In this document: positions 24,194 through 32,111 of the stretch, one piece after another
Layout: the number at the start of each line of letters is the position of its first letter
Position numbering within the stretch: the stretch's first letter is position 1
Source: Maliibacterium massiliense
GTDB taxonomy: Bacteria > Bacillota > Clostridia > Christensenellales > Maliibacteriaceae
Length of the DNA stretch: 64,000 bases
Assembly (NCBI RefSeq): GCF_900604345.1
Contig: NZ_LR026983.1
Coordinates: 1,612,001-1,676,000 of the forward strand
Reading direction: 5' to 3'
Notes under the pieces: model-generated
Told to the model about the DNA's origin: nothing
Seen by the model: only the letters and a program-made list of their open reading frames with translations
Database searches by the model: none
Position numbers and translations under genes: made by a program

Positions 24194-24528
24194 GGGGTAT
24201 TTTGTATTTTTTCCTGCCAGAGCGCGAGCAGCGCCGCAAGGTCCTGCCGATAGTCGGTCTTTTCAGGGTTCTTGCTGTAGGCAAGGGTATCCAGCACCGT
24301 AAAGGTGAAGGCGGATGCGCCATGCGTTTTCCACAGCCGGCAAAGCGTGCGGTCCGGATGCGTGCCCGTATCCAGTTGCAGGCGCGCGCGATTCTCTGCC
24401 GCCTGGAGGTTGGGCGTAGCCATCAGGTATGCCTCGCCCGTCGCTTCGCAGCGGATGCGCAGCACGCCCATGGGGGGACGCATACGCCTGTAGGTGGCCT
24501 TGAGCGCCTTTTTATCAAGCTGTGCCAT
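24190..24528 (-). CDS. GIY-YIG nuclease-superfamily small protein
   Basis: A 112-residue protein resembling a short Firmicutes GIY-YIG family. The strand MGVLRIRC in place of GIYxI is followed by AYLMATPNLQAAENRARLQLDTGTH, then LWKTHGASAFTFTVLDTL, and a tail DLAALLALWQEKI. The canonical GIY and YIG tyrosines are largely replaced, so nuclease activity is doubtful, as in many members of this subfamily. The start is ATG 24528 (a TTG at 24537 overlaps the previous stop). It is translationally close to DUF6530, so the two genes form one transcript. Confidence 0.7.
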   Translation of the reverse strand: MAQLDKKALKATYRRMRPPMGVLRIRCEATGEAYLMATPNLQAAENRARLQLDTGTHPDRTLCRLWKTHGASAFTFTVLDTLAYSKNPEKTDYRQDLAALLALWQEKIQNTP

Positions 24529-24533
24529 TGGCT

Positions 24534-25013
24534 TCAATACCCCATTTCCCGCAGGATGCCCGCAAGCACGCGCAGCCGCTCGCCCAGCAGCTCATCGTCC
24601 TGCGCAAGCGCGTCGCGAAACAGCGCCAGATCCTCCGCAATGTGCGGGTTGTCTGTGCATACCGCAACGTTCATGGCGTCACCCTGCATGCCGATGCGAT
24701 CGACAGTGGGCTGCGCGGGGTCGTAGAGCTTGGGATAGCGGTACGCATCGCGGAAGTACTGCTGGCTGCGGCAGACCAGGATGGCCAAATCCAGCACGCG
24801 ATGCAGCGGCAGTTCCTCGCTCTGGCGCGACCATTTCTCCCCGGTATGGCGCCACACCTTGGCGGATATATCCACTCTGCCGCGGTCGTTCCACTGCGCA
24901 AGGCCCAGTGAAAGGCCCTTGGCGTCGGTCTTATAGGCGTAGCGGCCGTCCACGTTCTCGTAATTTTCCGATACGATGACCGGTTTATGTTTCAAAGTAG
25001 CGGGTATTTGCAT
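24534..25013 (-). CDS. DUF6530 family protein
   Basis: A 159-residue cytoplasmic protein of unknown function. It has a conserved-looking core, VSENYENVDGRYAYKTDAKGLSLGLAQWNDRGRVDISAKVWRHTGEKWSRQSEELPLHRVLDL, which I associate with the DUF6530 family, and a helical C-terminus (HIAEDLALFRDAL...LLGERLRVLAGIL). There are no membrane segments. ATG 25013 is nine bases after GGAGG. It is first in a two-gene unit with the GIY-YIG-like gene and is driven by a strong promoter overlaid with two palindromes, so expression is tightly controlled by an unidentified repressor. Confidence 0.7.
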   Translation of the reverse strand: MQIPATLKHKPVIVSENYENVDGRYAYKTDAKGLSLGLAQWNDRGRVDISAKVWRHTGEKWSRQSEELPLHRVLDLAILVCRSQQYFRDAYRYPKLYDPAQPTVDRIGMQGDAMNVAVCTDNPHIAEDLALFRDALAQDDELLGERLRVLAGILREMGY

Positions 25014-25030
25014 GATACAAACCTCCATAA

Positions 25031-25092
25031 GTAAATTAGTAATTTACTAAATTAGTAAATGTAGTATAACACGGGGTCTGCCAGCTGTCAAC
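25031..25092 (-). promoter_or_regulatory. Strong promoter with two overlapping perfect palindromes
   Basis: Minus strand: TTGACA (complement of 25087-25092), 18 bp, TATACT (complement of 25063-25068). Immediately downstream, ATTTACTAAATTAGTAAAT (25042-25060) and GTAAATTAGTAATTTAC (25031-25047) are both perfect odd palindromes, sharing six bases. The AT-rich operator stands out in a GC-rich region. A dimeric winged-helix or TetR-like repressor is expected. Confidence 0.8.
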
Positions 25093-25631
25093 TGCCGATA
25101 GACCGAAACATTCACACAGCGCGCCTGCACATCCACCTATGTTTTTTGTGCTGCCTGACGTGCAGAGGAAGCGCCCGCGCACGGGACGGTTGGCCTCGAG
25201 CAAAGGTCCGCATGCATGCGCATCAGATGCAAGCGCAAGCGGGCATGTTTTCCGCCGCGATGCAAACGCGCGCAAGAAAAAAGCGCATCTGCTGCGCAGG
25301 GAGGACACAGCATGCGCTTTAACCGCGTGGCCGCATTCCCCAAAAGGCGGATCTGCAGGGCGGGCGCATTGGCGCGTGGGATTATGATGGTTGTACTGCG
25401 GCAATGTAGACCGCCATGCGCACGCGCTCGGGTGGCTGCGCAAGGATGGGCGCCCACCGGCGCGCCGCGTCCCCACATGGCAGTTTGCATGCGTCATGGA
25501 TGCGCCCAGCGCTGCGCAAGCACAATGGACAGGCGACAATGTCCCTTCTTTCGCGCAAAGCGTGCTATCTGCGCCTGTCGCAGCATAGCGTTTAGTGTTA
25601 TCTTTTGCATGTTGAGGGAGGATTTACGCGC
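25093..25631. other. GC-rich spacer of about 540 bp, no gene recognised
   Basis: Open frames exist on both strands, but their translations are Arg/Cys/Ala-rich and resemble nothing. The base pattern (ATGCGC, GCGCGC, ATGCAAACGCGC) matches other gene-free spacers here, such as 257-525. The LysM gene's ribosome binding site GAGGGAGG sits at its right end. Confidence 0.55.
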
Positions 25632-26927
25632 ATGGTCATACATATTGTGCAACAGGGCCAAACGCTCTACAGCATTGCCCGTCAGTACGGGGTGCGGGTG
25701 GAGGATCTCATCGCGGCCAACGGGATTACCTTTCCCAGCCGCTTGGTGGTGGGGCAGACGCTGGTGATACGCTTTCCGCAGGATGTCTACCAGGTGACCC
25801 GGCGCCAGACACTGGCGGGCATCGCGCGCGCGCGGGGCATGGAGGTGCGCGCGCTTGCGCGCAACAACCCCGGCATGGCGCCGGAGGCGCTGCTGGAGCC
25901 GGGCACGCGGGTGATCCTCAGCTACCAGCAGCCCCCCGTGGGCAGCACGCAGATCTTGGGTTATGCGTATCCCAACGTGGACCAGGCGCTGCTGCGCGCC
26001 ACCACGCCCTACCTGACGTATCTGGTGCCCTTTACCCACGAGATCGGCCCAGACGATGCGCTGCAGGCGCCAAGCGACGCGCCACTGCTGCAGATCGCGC
26101 GCCAGGGGCAGGTCTCGCCCCTGATGGGCCTGTCCAACTTGCGCGAGCCACAGGGGTTTCTCGGAGAAGTTGCCCACCGCGTGCTGAGCGAGGTGACGTC
26201 GGCGGGGGCGGTGATCGCCCAGGCGGAGGAGATTGTGCTTGCCAAGGGCTACTGCGGCGTGGACGTGGATTTCGAGTACGTCTTTGCGGAGGACCGCCTG
26301 GCGCTGGCCGCGTTCCTGCGCCAGCTTGCCATGCGCATGCACGCGCTGGACCGGGAGGTTTTTGCCGCGCTTGCGCCGCGCGTCTCCGCCACGCAGCAGA
26401 GCACGCTTGTCTCGGGGCACGATTATGAGGCGGTGGGCGGCGCGGTGGACGCGGTGCTGCTGATGACCTACGAGTGGGGATACGCCGCGGGGCCGCCCAT
26501 GGCGGTGGCGCCCTATGACAAAGTGCGCGAGGTGCTGGATTTTGCCGTGACCCAGATGCCGGCGGGCAAGATTCTGCTGGGCGTGCCCAACTACGGATAC
26601 GACTGGCCGCTGCCCTACGTGCCGGGGCAGAGCCGGGCGCGCTCCCTGTCCAATGTGGCGGCGCTGGCGCTGGCCATGGAGCAGGGGGCGGAGATTCAGT
26701 TTGACACGGTGGCGCGCGCGCCCTATTTCCGCTACAGGCAGGACGGGGTGATGCACGAGGTTTGGTTTGAGGACGCGCGCAGCATCCAGGCCAAGCTGGA
26801 ACTGATCCTGCGCTACGGCCTTAAGGGCGCGGGGTACTGGAATCTGATGTACCCCTTCCAGCAGAACTGGAGCGTGCTTGCGGCCATGTTTGACGTGGAC
26901 GCGGGGCGGGACTGCGCGCAGGCATAA
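25632..26927 (+). CDS. LysM-GH18 spore peptidoglycan hydrolase-like protein (YaaH/SleL type)
   Basis: A 431-residue protein. Two LysM domains sit at residues 2-46 (IHIVQQGQTLYSIARQYGV) and about 49-97 (YQVTRRQTLAGIARARGM), followed by a glycosyl hydrolase 18 barrel. The catalytic motif DVDFE occupies 211-215, with E215 as acid/base. Barrel strands LLMTYEWGY and LGVPNYGYDW are typical of SleL/YaaH, which cut cortex muropeptides during spore germination. There is no signal peptide, as in SleL and other proteins made in the mother cell and bound by LysM. ATG 25632 starts just before LysM 1. A stable hairpin ends the gene. Confidence 0.92.
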   Translation: MVIHIVQQGQTLYSIARQYGVRVEDLIAANGITFPSRLVVGQTLVIRFPQDVYQVTRRQTLAGIARARGMEVRALARNNPGMAPEALLEPGTRVILSYQQPPVGSTQILGYAYPNVDQALLRATTPYLTYLVPFTHEIGPDDALQAPSDAPLLQIARQGQVSPLMGLSNLREPQGFLGEVAHRVLSEVTSAGAVIAQAEEIVLAKGYCGVDVDFEYVFAEDRLALAAFLRQLAMRMHALDREVFAALAPRVSATQQSTLVSGHDYEAVGGAVDAVLLMTYEWGYAAGPPMAVAPYDKVREVLDFAVTQMPAGKILLGVPNYGYDWPLPYVPGQSRARSLSNVAALALAMEQGAEIQFDTVARAPYFRYRQDGVMHEVWFEDARSIQAKLELILRYGLKGAGYWNLMYPFQQNWSVLAAMFDVDAGRDCAQA

Positions 26928-26943
26928 TGCAATGTAAATGAAC

Positions 26944-26971
26944 AGCGCGCCGGGCGTACGCCCGGCGCGCT
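26944..26971 (+). terminator. Hairpin after the LysM-GH18 gene
   Basis: AGCGCGCCGGGCG and CGCCCGGCGCGCT are exact complements around TA. The T-tract is poor, and the hairpin also closes the convergent deoR-like gene. Confidence 0.65.
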
Positions 26972-26987
26972 CATCTTGCTATGCTAT

Positions 26988-27746
26988 TTATTCCGCCACG
27001 ATCAGCTCGATCTCGTGTTCCTTGAAGTAATCCATAAACTTCTGCGGCGGCACCGCGTCGGTGATGACGGTGTGCACGTCACTGACGCTGCAGTAGGTCA
27101 TCAGCGATACGTTGTCAAACTTGGTGTGGTCGGCCAGCAGGTAGACGTGGTTGCTCTTTTGCACCGCCATCTTCTTGACCTCGCACTCCATGGGCGAGGA
27201 ATTGGTCACCCCGTTCTGCAGCGAGATGCCGGTGGCCGCCATGAAGCACTTGGTGATGTTGTAGTTGCGCAGCACGTTGGCAGCGTCCAAGCCCGCGAAG
27301 GAGTAGGTCTTGCGGATCAGGGTGCCGCTTAAGGTGATGACGTCCAGATTCTCGTAGGGGATGGCGCGGCTGATCACCTCCAGGCTGTTGGTGAAGATGC
27401 TCAGGCCCTTGCGGTCCTTGATGCAGTCCACCAGTCCCAGCGGCGTGGTGCCCGAGTCGATAAAGACAATGTCCCCGTCGCGCACAAACTCCGAGGCCCG
27501 CCGCGCGATGCGCAGCTTGGCGCTCATGTTGGTGATGTTGCGCTCGTCAAAGGAGAGCAGCTCCTTGGAGGCGTTGGCCGTCACGCCGCCGTAGATCTTT
27601 TTGATGGTGCCGCGCACTGCAAGCTCGTCCAGATCGCGCCGGATGGTGTTTTTGGAGACGTCAAACACCTCGCAGAGCGTGTCGATCGTGACGGTCTTGT
27701 GCTGGATGATGTATTCCTCCACCTGCTCGATGCGCTTGGTACGCAT
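26988..27746 (-). CDS. DeoR/GlpR-family transcriptional repressor
   Basis: A 252-residue DeoR-family regulator. N-terminal helix-turn-helix VTIDTLCEVFDVSKNTIRRDLDELAVRGTIKKIYGGV. The C-terminal DeoRC effector domain has FIDSGTTPLGLVDCI and FTNSLEVI, plus the conserved phosphosugar site around DHTKFDN. It senses a sugar phosphate or polyol phosphate. It is divergent from the iron alcohol dehydrogenase gene, whose promoter carries a palindrome and tandem 11-bp repeats, so it very likely represses that gene. ATG 27746 is chosen; an in-frame start at 27776 adds ten residues outside the fold. Confidence 0.9.
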   Translation of the reverse strand: MRTKRIEQVEEYIIQHKTVTIDTLCEVFDVSKNTIRRDLDELAVRGTIKKIYGGVTANASKELLSFDERNITNMSAKLRIARRASEFVRDGDIVFIDSGTTPLGLVDCIKDRKGLSIFTNSLEVISRAIPYENLDVITLSGTLIRKTYSFAGLDAANVLRNYNITKCFMAATGISLQNGVTNSSPMECEVKKMAVQKSNHVYLLADHTKFDNVSLMTYCSVSDVHTVITDAVPPQKFMDYFKEHEIELIVAE

Positions 27747-27957
27747 AATGCCATCCGCCTTCCCTTCGCCCCGCATCAGCGTTAGATGTGGGCGCTTGCC
27801 CCTGTGGGGCGCATGTATTTGTAACTATTATATACTTTTTGTGCACCGTTGCCAATAAGGTTTTGGTGTTTTGGTAATATTATGATTTAATTGTGCAAAA
27901 AACGAGGCGTCTATCACCGAATATAACACTAAAATGACCATATAGTGCGGATTTTTA

Positions 27958-28019
27958 TTGACAAATGCATGTCAATCTCATACAATGTAACCGTAAAATA
28001 ATCAAAAGATAATCAAAAG
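27958..28019 (+). promoter_or_regulatory. Promoter and operator elements of the alcohol dehydrogenase gene
   Basis: TTGACA (27958-27963), 17 bp, TACAAT (27981-27986) is near-consensus. TTGACAAATGCATGTCAA (27958-27975) has TTGACA/TGTCAA arms covering the -35 box. Downstream of the start point, ATAATCAAAAG occurs twice in direct tandem (27998-28008, 28009-28019). Direct repeats at one helical turn suit DeoR-family proteins. Confidence 0.65.
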
Positions 28020-28051
28020 TGCCTTGGGTAAGGCCGGAAGGAGTACGAATC

Positions 28052-29209
28052 ATGGGAGCGCTATTTGTCATGCCGCACCGCATCTTCAGCGGGGAGAACG
28101 CATTGGAGCAGAGTGAACCGATCCTGACGCGCTACGGGAAGAAGGCGCTGATCGTTTCCGATCCTGTGATGACAAAGCTGGGCAACGTCGCCATTATCGA
28201 GCAGGCGCTGGATACCATGCACATCGCCCACGCCGTCTACGACGCCATTGACGCCGAGCCCACAGACGAAATGGTGTCGAGGGGCCTGGAGGCGTACCGC
28301 GATAACGGATGCGATTTTCTGGTGGCCATCGGCGGGGGCAGCGCGCTGGATTGCATGAAGGCCATCGGCGCCATGGCCACCAATCCGGGCGAGATTTGCG
28401 ATTATATGGGCAAAATCATCCCCAACGAGCTGCCCCCCATGGTGGCGGTACCTACCACGGCGGGCACGGGCTCGGAGGCGACCCAGTTCACCATCATCAA
28501 CGATACCAGGCGCAACATTAAGATGCTGCTCAAGGGGCCCAGCCTGATCCCCCGCCTGGCCATCGTGGACCCCCGCTTCACGCTGACCGCGCCCCCGTCG
28601 GTCACCGCGGCCACCGGCATCGACGCGCTGACCCACGCCATCGAGGCGTATACCTCCAGGGCGGCCCAGCCGCTTTCGGACACCTTCGCGCTCTCGGCGG
28701 TCAAGCGCATCTTTACCTACCTGCCCGTTGCCTACAAGGACGGCAGCGACATCGAGGCACGCAAGCAGATGGCCATCGCCGCACTGGAGGCGGGCATCGC
28801 GTTTAACAACTCCTCGGTGACGCTGGTGCACGGCCTGTCGCGCCCCATCGGCTCGCTGTTCCATATTCCCCACGGCCTGGCAAACGCCATGCTGCTGAAG
28901 GACTGCCTGTCCTTTGCCAAGGATGGCGCGCAGCGCCGCTTCGCCCGCCTATGCCATGAGATTCGCGCCGCGCGCGCCAAGCTGGACGACCACGACTCAG
29001 CCGATGCCTGCGTCACCGCCGTGGCGGATCTGTGCCGCACGCTCGAGGTGCCCACGCTTGCCCAGTACGGCGTCTCTCGCGCGGATTTCATGCACAATAT
29101 GGACAAGATGGCCGAGGATGCGCTGCAGAGCGGCAGCCCAGCCAACACCCGTAAGGACGTCACCAAAGAGGACGTACTGGCCATCTACAGGAAGCTCTGG
29201 GAAGACTGA
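28052..29209 (+). CDS. Iron-containing alcohol dehydrogenase
   Basis: A 385-residue group III (iron-dependent) alcohol dehydrogenase. NAD(P) loop AIGGGSALDCMKAIG, PTTAGTGSEATQF, and the metal site formed by D in ATGIDALTHAIEAY, H in the same helix, and the two histidines of LVHGLSRPIGSLFHIPHG. It oxidises a primary or secondary alcohol or polyol (glycerol dehydrogenase, 1,3-propanediol and lactaldehyde reductase relatives). ATG 28052 follows GGAAGGAG. It is monocistronic and divergent from the DeoR repressor, so induction by a sugar or polyol phosphate is likely. Confidence 0.92.
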   Translation: MGALFVMPHRIFSGENALEQSEPILTRYGKKALIVSDPVMTKLGNVAIIEQALDTMHIAHAVYDAIDAEPTDEMVSRGLEAYRDNGCDFLVAIGGGSALDCMKAIGAMATNPGEICDYMGKIIPNELPPMVAVPTTAGTGSEATQFTIINDTRRNIKMLLKGPSLIPRLAIVDPRFTLTAPPSVTAATGIDALTHAIEAYTSRAAQPLSDTFALSAVKRIFTYLPVAYKDGSDIEARKQMAIAALEAGIAFNNSSVTLVHGLSRPIGSLFHIPHGLANAMLLKDCLSFAKDGAQRRFARLCHEIRAARAKLDDHDSADACVTAVADLCRTLEVPTLAQYGVSRADFMHNMDKMAEDALQSGSPANTRKDVTKEDVLAIYRKLWED

Positions 29210-29290
29210 GCACGAGACGCAAGCAAGCGTCGGTGCCGGTAGGGAAGTGTTTTTAATTAAGAAAGCGCCGGCATGACGAGAAAAAGCGCA

Positions 29291-29326
29291 AAGCGCCGCG
29301 CCCCAAGGGGGCCGCGGCGCTTTTTT
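29291..29326 (+). terminator. Terminator of the alcohol dehydrogenase gene
   Basis: AAGCGCCGCG pairs with CGCGGCGCTT, with an inner CCCC/GGGG extension, followed by six T. Confidence 0.88.
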
Positions 29327-29383
29327 CGTATAAAAGGCAAGGTTTGGCGGGGGCGCGCATAAGCTTGCTTTAGGTGATGCGAC

Positions 29384-30544
29384 ATGTTTTTTGTGATGCG
29401 CGGCAAAAGAATACTGGCGGTGCTGCTCTGCTGCCTGGTGGCGGCGGGCGCAGGTGTTGCGCTGCTTTGGCATCCCGCAGATGCGCAAACAGCGGCGCCG
29501 GAGGTACGCTACGAGCAGGTGATGGCCATCCTGCCCGCCCAGGGGGCGGCGCAGGACGAGAGCCAGCAGGGCACGCAGGCGCCCGCGCCCTCCCAGAGCG
29601 CCGCGCCGCAGCAGACGCCCGCGCCCAGCCCCACCCCCTCGGAGAAGAAATACATCAAATGGGTGGAGTTCAACGTGCCCTACGAGGTGCTGGACCAGGC
29701 GCTCAAATACGATATCCAGAGCCACGGCCAGGCGGTGGAGCTCCACTGGATTGAGCTGATGGCCTACGCAGCGGCCAAAAACGGGGGCAGCTTTAAGGCA
29801 AACAAGCGCTCAGGTGAGATTGAGGCGCTGGTGGAAAAGCTGCAGGGCGGCGCGCGCATGGAGGACCTAACGCGCGAGATGAAGTATTACCCCTACTACC
29901 TGGAGGCGTACACCAGCATCCTTGCGGGGTTTGTGGGGGAGTACAAGATCGAGGCGCCCGACCCGAACGACGAGAAACGCACCATCGTCAAGGAGGCGTA
30001 CGGCCTCAAGGCCTTTTCGCCCATCGCCAAGGGGTACGGCTTTGGGCATTACGAGGACTTCGGCTCGGCGCGCTCCTACGGCTACAAGCGTGTGCATCTG
30101 GGCAACGATCTGATGGGCAGCGTGGGCACGCCCATCATCGCGGTGGAGGGGGGCACTGTGGAGGCGCTGGGCTGGAACCAGTACGGCGGCTGGCGCGTGG
30201 GCATCCGCTCGGACGACACGCGCCGCTACTATTACTACGCCCACCTGCGCAAGGACCACCCCTACCCGCTGACGCTTAAGGAGGGGGACCGCGTGGAGGC
30301 GGGCGATGTGATCGGCTATCTGGGCATGACGGGCTACTCCACCAAGGAGAACGTCAACAACATCAACGAGCCCCACCTGCACTTTGGCCTGCAGCTGATC
30401 TTTGACGAGAGCCAGAAGGAGGGAACCAATCAGATTTGGGTGGACGTCTACCACCTGATCAACCTGCTGCAAAAGAACAAATCGGCCGTGGTGAAGGATG
30501 AGGCGACCAAGGACTACAGCCGCGTATACCACTTTGTCAAATAG
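29384..30544 (+). CDS. M23 family metallopeptidase, membrane-anchored
   Basis: A 386-residue protein. An N-terminal membrane segment (residues 7-29) is followed by a Gln/Pro/Ala-rich linker to about 87, a helical domain, and an M23 (lysostaphin/LytM) domain from about 220. Zinc-site residues: H238 and D242 in HLGND, and H331/H333 in HLHFG. It should cut peptidoglycan crosslinks outside the cell, or in the spore intermembrane space like SpoIIQ-type proteins. AGGTGA sits six bases from ATG 29384. The polysaccharide deacetylase gene follows 15 bp later, so the pair acts together on cell-wall glycan and peptide. Confidence 0.9.
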   Translation: MFFVMRGKRILAVLLCCLVAAGAGVALLWHPADAQTAAPEVRYEQVMAILPAQGAAQDESQQGTQAPAPSQSAAPQQTPAPSPTPSEKKYIKWVEFNVPYEVLDQALKYDIQSHGQAVELHWIELMAYAAAKNGGSFKANKRSGEIEALVEKLQGGARMEDLTREMKYYPYYLEAYTSILAGFVGEYKIEAPDPNDEKRTIVKEAYGLKAFSPIAKGYGFGHYEDFGSARSYGYKRVHLGNDLMGSVGTPIIAVEGGTVEALGWNQYGGWRVGIRSDDTRRYYYYAHLRKDHPYPLTLKEGDRVEAGDVIGYLGMTGYSTKENVNNINEPHLHFGLQLIFDESQKEGTNQIWVDVYHLINLLQKNKSAVVKDEATKDYSRVYHFVK

Positions 30545-30559
30545 GGAGGCGCAAAAGAC

Positions 30560-31489
30560 ATGCACATCTGGGTGCTGGAGGGCAAAAAGGTGCGGCGGGT
30601 TTGCGCCTGGGTGCTGGCGGCGCTGCTCTGCCTGCTTGCGGGCGTGGGCATCGCCATGTGGCGCATGCGCGCCTACAGCGCGCCGGTGGGCGCGATGGAC
30701 GTAAGCGCCGGCGACGCGGACGAGTCGGGCGGCATCCGCCTGCCCATATTGATGTACCACAGCGTGCTGAAGGATAACAGGCGTGGGGGCAAGTTCATCG
30801 TCTCACCGGACGTGTTTGAAAAGGATCTTGTCTACCTCAGGGAGCACGGCTACCAAAGCGTGGTTATGGCGGATTTGATCGCCTACGTGGAGCAGGGAAC
30901 GCCCCTGCCCGAAAAGCCGGTGGTGATTACCCTGGACGACGGCTATCTCAACAACATGGCCTATGTGCTGCCCCTGCTCGAGAAGCACGATATGCGCGCG
31001 GTGGTATCGGTGGTAGGCAGCTACACGGATAAGTTTTCCGAGACGGAGGATATCAACCTTAACTACGCCCACATGACCTGGGAGGACCTGCGCAAGGTGC
31101 AGGCCACCGGCCGCATCGAGATACAGAACCACTCCTACGGCTTCCACAGTCAAAATGGACGCAACGGCAGCATGCGTAAACGGGGAGAGAGCGCCGAAGC
31201 CTATCGCACCCTCTTTGAGCAGGACACCCAAAGGATGCAGGAGGCGCTCTTTGCAAAGTCCGGCATCACAGCTACCACCTATACCTACCCCTTCGGCGCC
31301 ATCAGCGAGGAGACCACCGACTATCTGCGCGCGATGGGCTTTAAGGCCTCGCTCATCTGCTATGAGAAGGTGAATTTGATCACGCGCGACCCCGCCTGCC
31401 TGTTCCGGTTGGGCCGCTTCAATCGGGCCAACGGCGCCGCCACGGAAAAGTTTATGAAGCATCTGGAGGAAAAGGCGAAGCAGTGGTGA
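30560..31489 (+). CDS. Polysaccharide deacetylase (NodB domain), membrane-anchored
   Basis: A 309-residue protein with a membrane anchor (residues 13-34) and a carbohydrate esterase 4 domain. Motif 1 TLDDG (124-128) supplies the base and metal aspartates, motif 2 NHSYGFH (190-196) the metal histidines, and motif 3 YTYPFGAIS follows. It removes N-acetyl groups from peptidoglycan or a related glycan outside the cell. AGGGAGG precedes the ATG, 15 bp after the M23 gene. The two enzymes form an operon closed by a terminator. Confidence 0.92.
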   Translation: MHIWVLEGKKVRRVCAWVLAALLCLLAGVGIAMWRMRAYSAPVGAMDVSAGDADESGGIRLPILMYHSVLKDNRRGGKFIVSPDVFEKDLVYLREHGYQSVVMADLIAYVEQGTPLPEKPVVITLDDGYLNNMAYVLPLLEKHDMRAVVSVVGSYTDKFSETEDINLNYAHMTWEDLRKVQATGRIEIQNHSYGFHSQNGRNGSMRKRGESAEAYRTLFEQDTQRMQEALFAKSGITATTYTYPFGAISEETTDYLRAMGFKASLICYEKVNLITRDPACLFRLGRFNRANGAATEKFMKHLEEKAKQW

Positions 31490-31492
31490 GAA

Positions 31493-31528
31493 ACAGCCTG
31501 CGGAACGTTTATGCGCAGGCTGTTTTTT
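31493..31528 (+). terminator. Terminator of the M23-deacetylase operon
   Basis: ACAGCCTGCG and CGCAGGCTGT pair around an 11-base loop, followed by six T. It ends where the convergent SLOG gene stops. Confidence 0.85.
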
Positions 31529-31998
31529 CAGATGAGCGTAGCTATATTGACAATGGGCATATTTCGTTCTTTACAGCAATCAACCGTATATTGCGTGCCG
31601 CTGGGCGCATGAGTCAAATAACAGATGCACATATCGCTGTGCCGGGCGAGATGCCGGTTTCTTTGCTGCATACAGCCAGGCGAATACGCATGTGCGGTAT
31701 AGACGATTTTATCCGCTTTGGCCGCAATACGCGCAAAGCGGCGCTTTTCAGCAAGAGGCCAGCGGCATGTGTGGTTACGGCAAGGCAATACCAGTATCAG
31801 GCGTATGGTTGGGTAGCGATCGCGCATGGACAAGACTGTTTCGGACGCGAGCATATCAAATCCAAGCGCGCCGCCTGCGCCAAAGAAACAGATGTCTTGC
31901 CGCACACACGCGGCGATCTGCCCTTCCAGCAGGCGCTGCATGCGCGACATATGCGCGGGGTCGATGGTGCGGTGGCCGGTAAAGCAACATGTTTTCAT
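31528..31998 (-). CDS. SLOG/DUF1273-family (YpsA-like) protein
   Basis: A 156-residue Rossmann-like SLOG-superfamily protein. The N-terminal TGHRTIDP, the GGALGFDMLASETVL loop and a DADKIVY-like strand match the YpsA/DUF1273 family, which is thought to bind a nucleotide-derived ligand. SLOG proteins occur in phage-conflict and nucleotide-signalling systems as ligand sensors. It has lower GC than its neighbours. It is divergent from a ribbon-helix-helix gene with paired 11-bp repeats between them. The ATG at 31998 follows a minimal ribosome binding site (AGGCTGAAAA). Confidence 0.82.
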   Translation of the reverse strand: MKTCCFTGHRTIDPAHMSRMQRLLEGQIAACVRQDICFFGAGGALGFDMLASETVLSMRDRYPTIRLILVLPCRNHTCRWPLAEKRRFARIAAKADKIVYTAHAYSPGCMQQRNRHLARHSDMCICYLTHAPSGTQYTVDCCKERNMPIVNIATLI

Positions 31999-32017
31999 TT
32001 TTCAGCCTCACAAAATG

Positions 32018-32096
32018 GTACTTAATATGTACTTAAATCGAGTAAACTAACAACATTATATCTCAAATTGAACTTAAAATAAACTTAAATTAAGAT
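32018..32096. promoter_or_regulatory. Two pairs of 11-bp-phased ACTTAA repeats (iterons) with promoter
   Basis: GTACTTAATAT (32018) and GTACTTAAATC (32029), then GAACTTAAAAT (32070) and AAACTTAAATT (32081): two direct-repeat pairs, each exactly 11 bp apart. One pair is near each divergent gene start. TTGAAC (32068-32073), 17 bp, TAAGAT (32091-32096) is the rightward promoter, with the second pair inside its spacer. A TATAAT for the leftward gene is the complement of 32055-32060. The layout fits RHH autorepression. Confidence 0.75.
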
Positions 32097-32111
32097 TATA
32101 TGGAGCGTTAT

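Noticed and set aside
25216..25767. Open frame upstream of and overlapping the LysM-GH18 gene
   Set aside because: It gives an Arg/Cys-rich translation with no ribosome binding site and collides with the correctly framed LysM gene.
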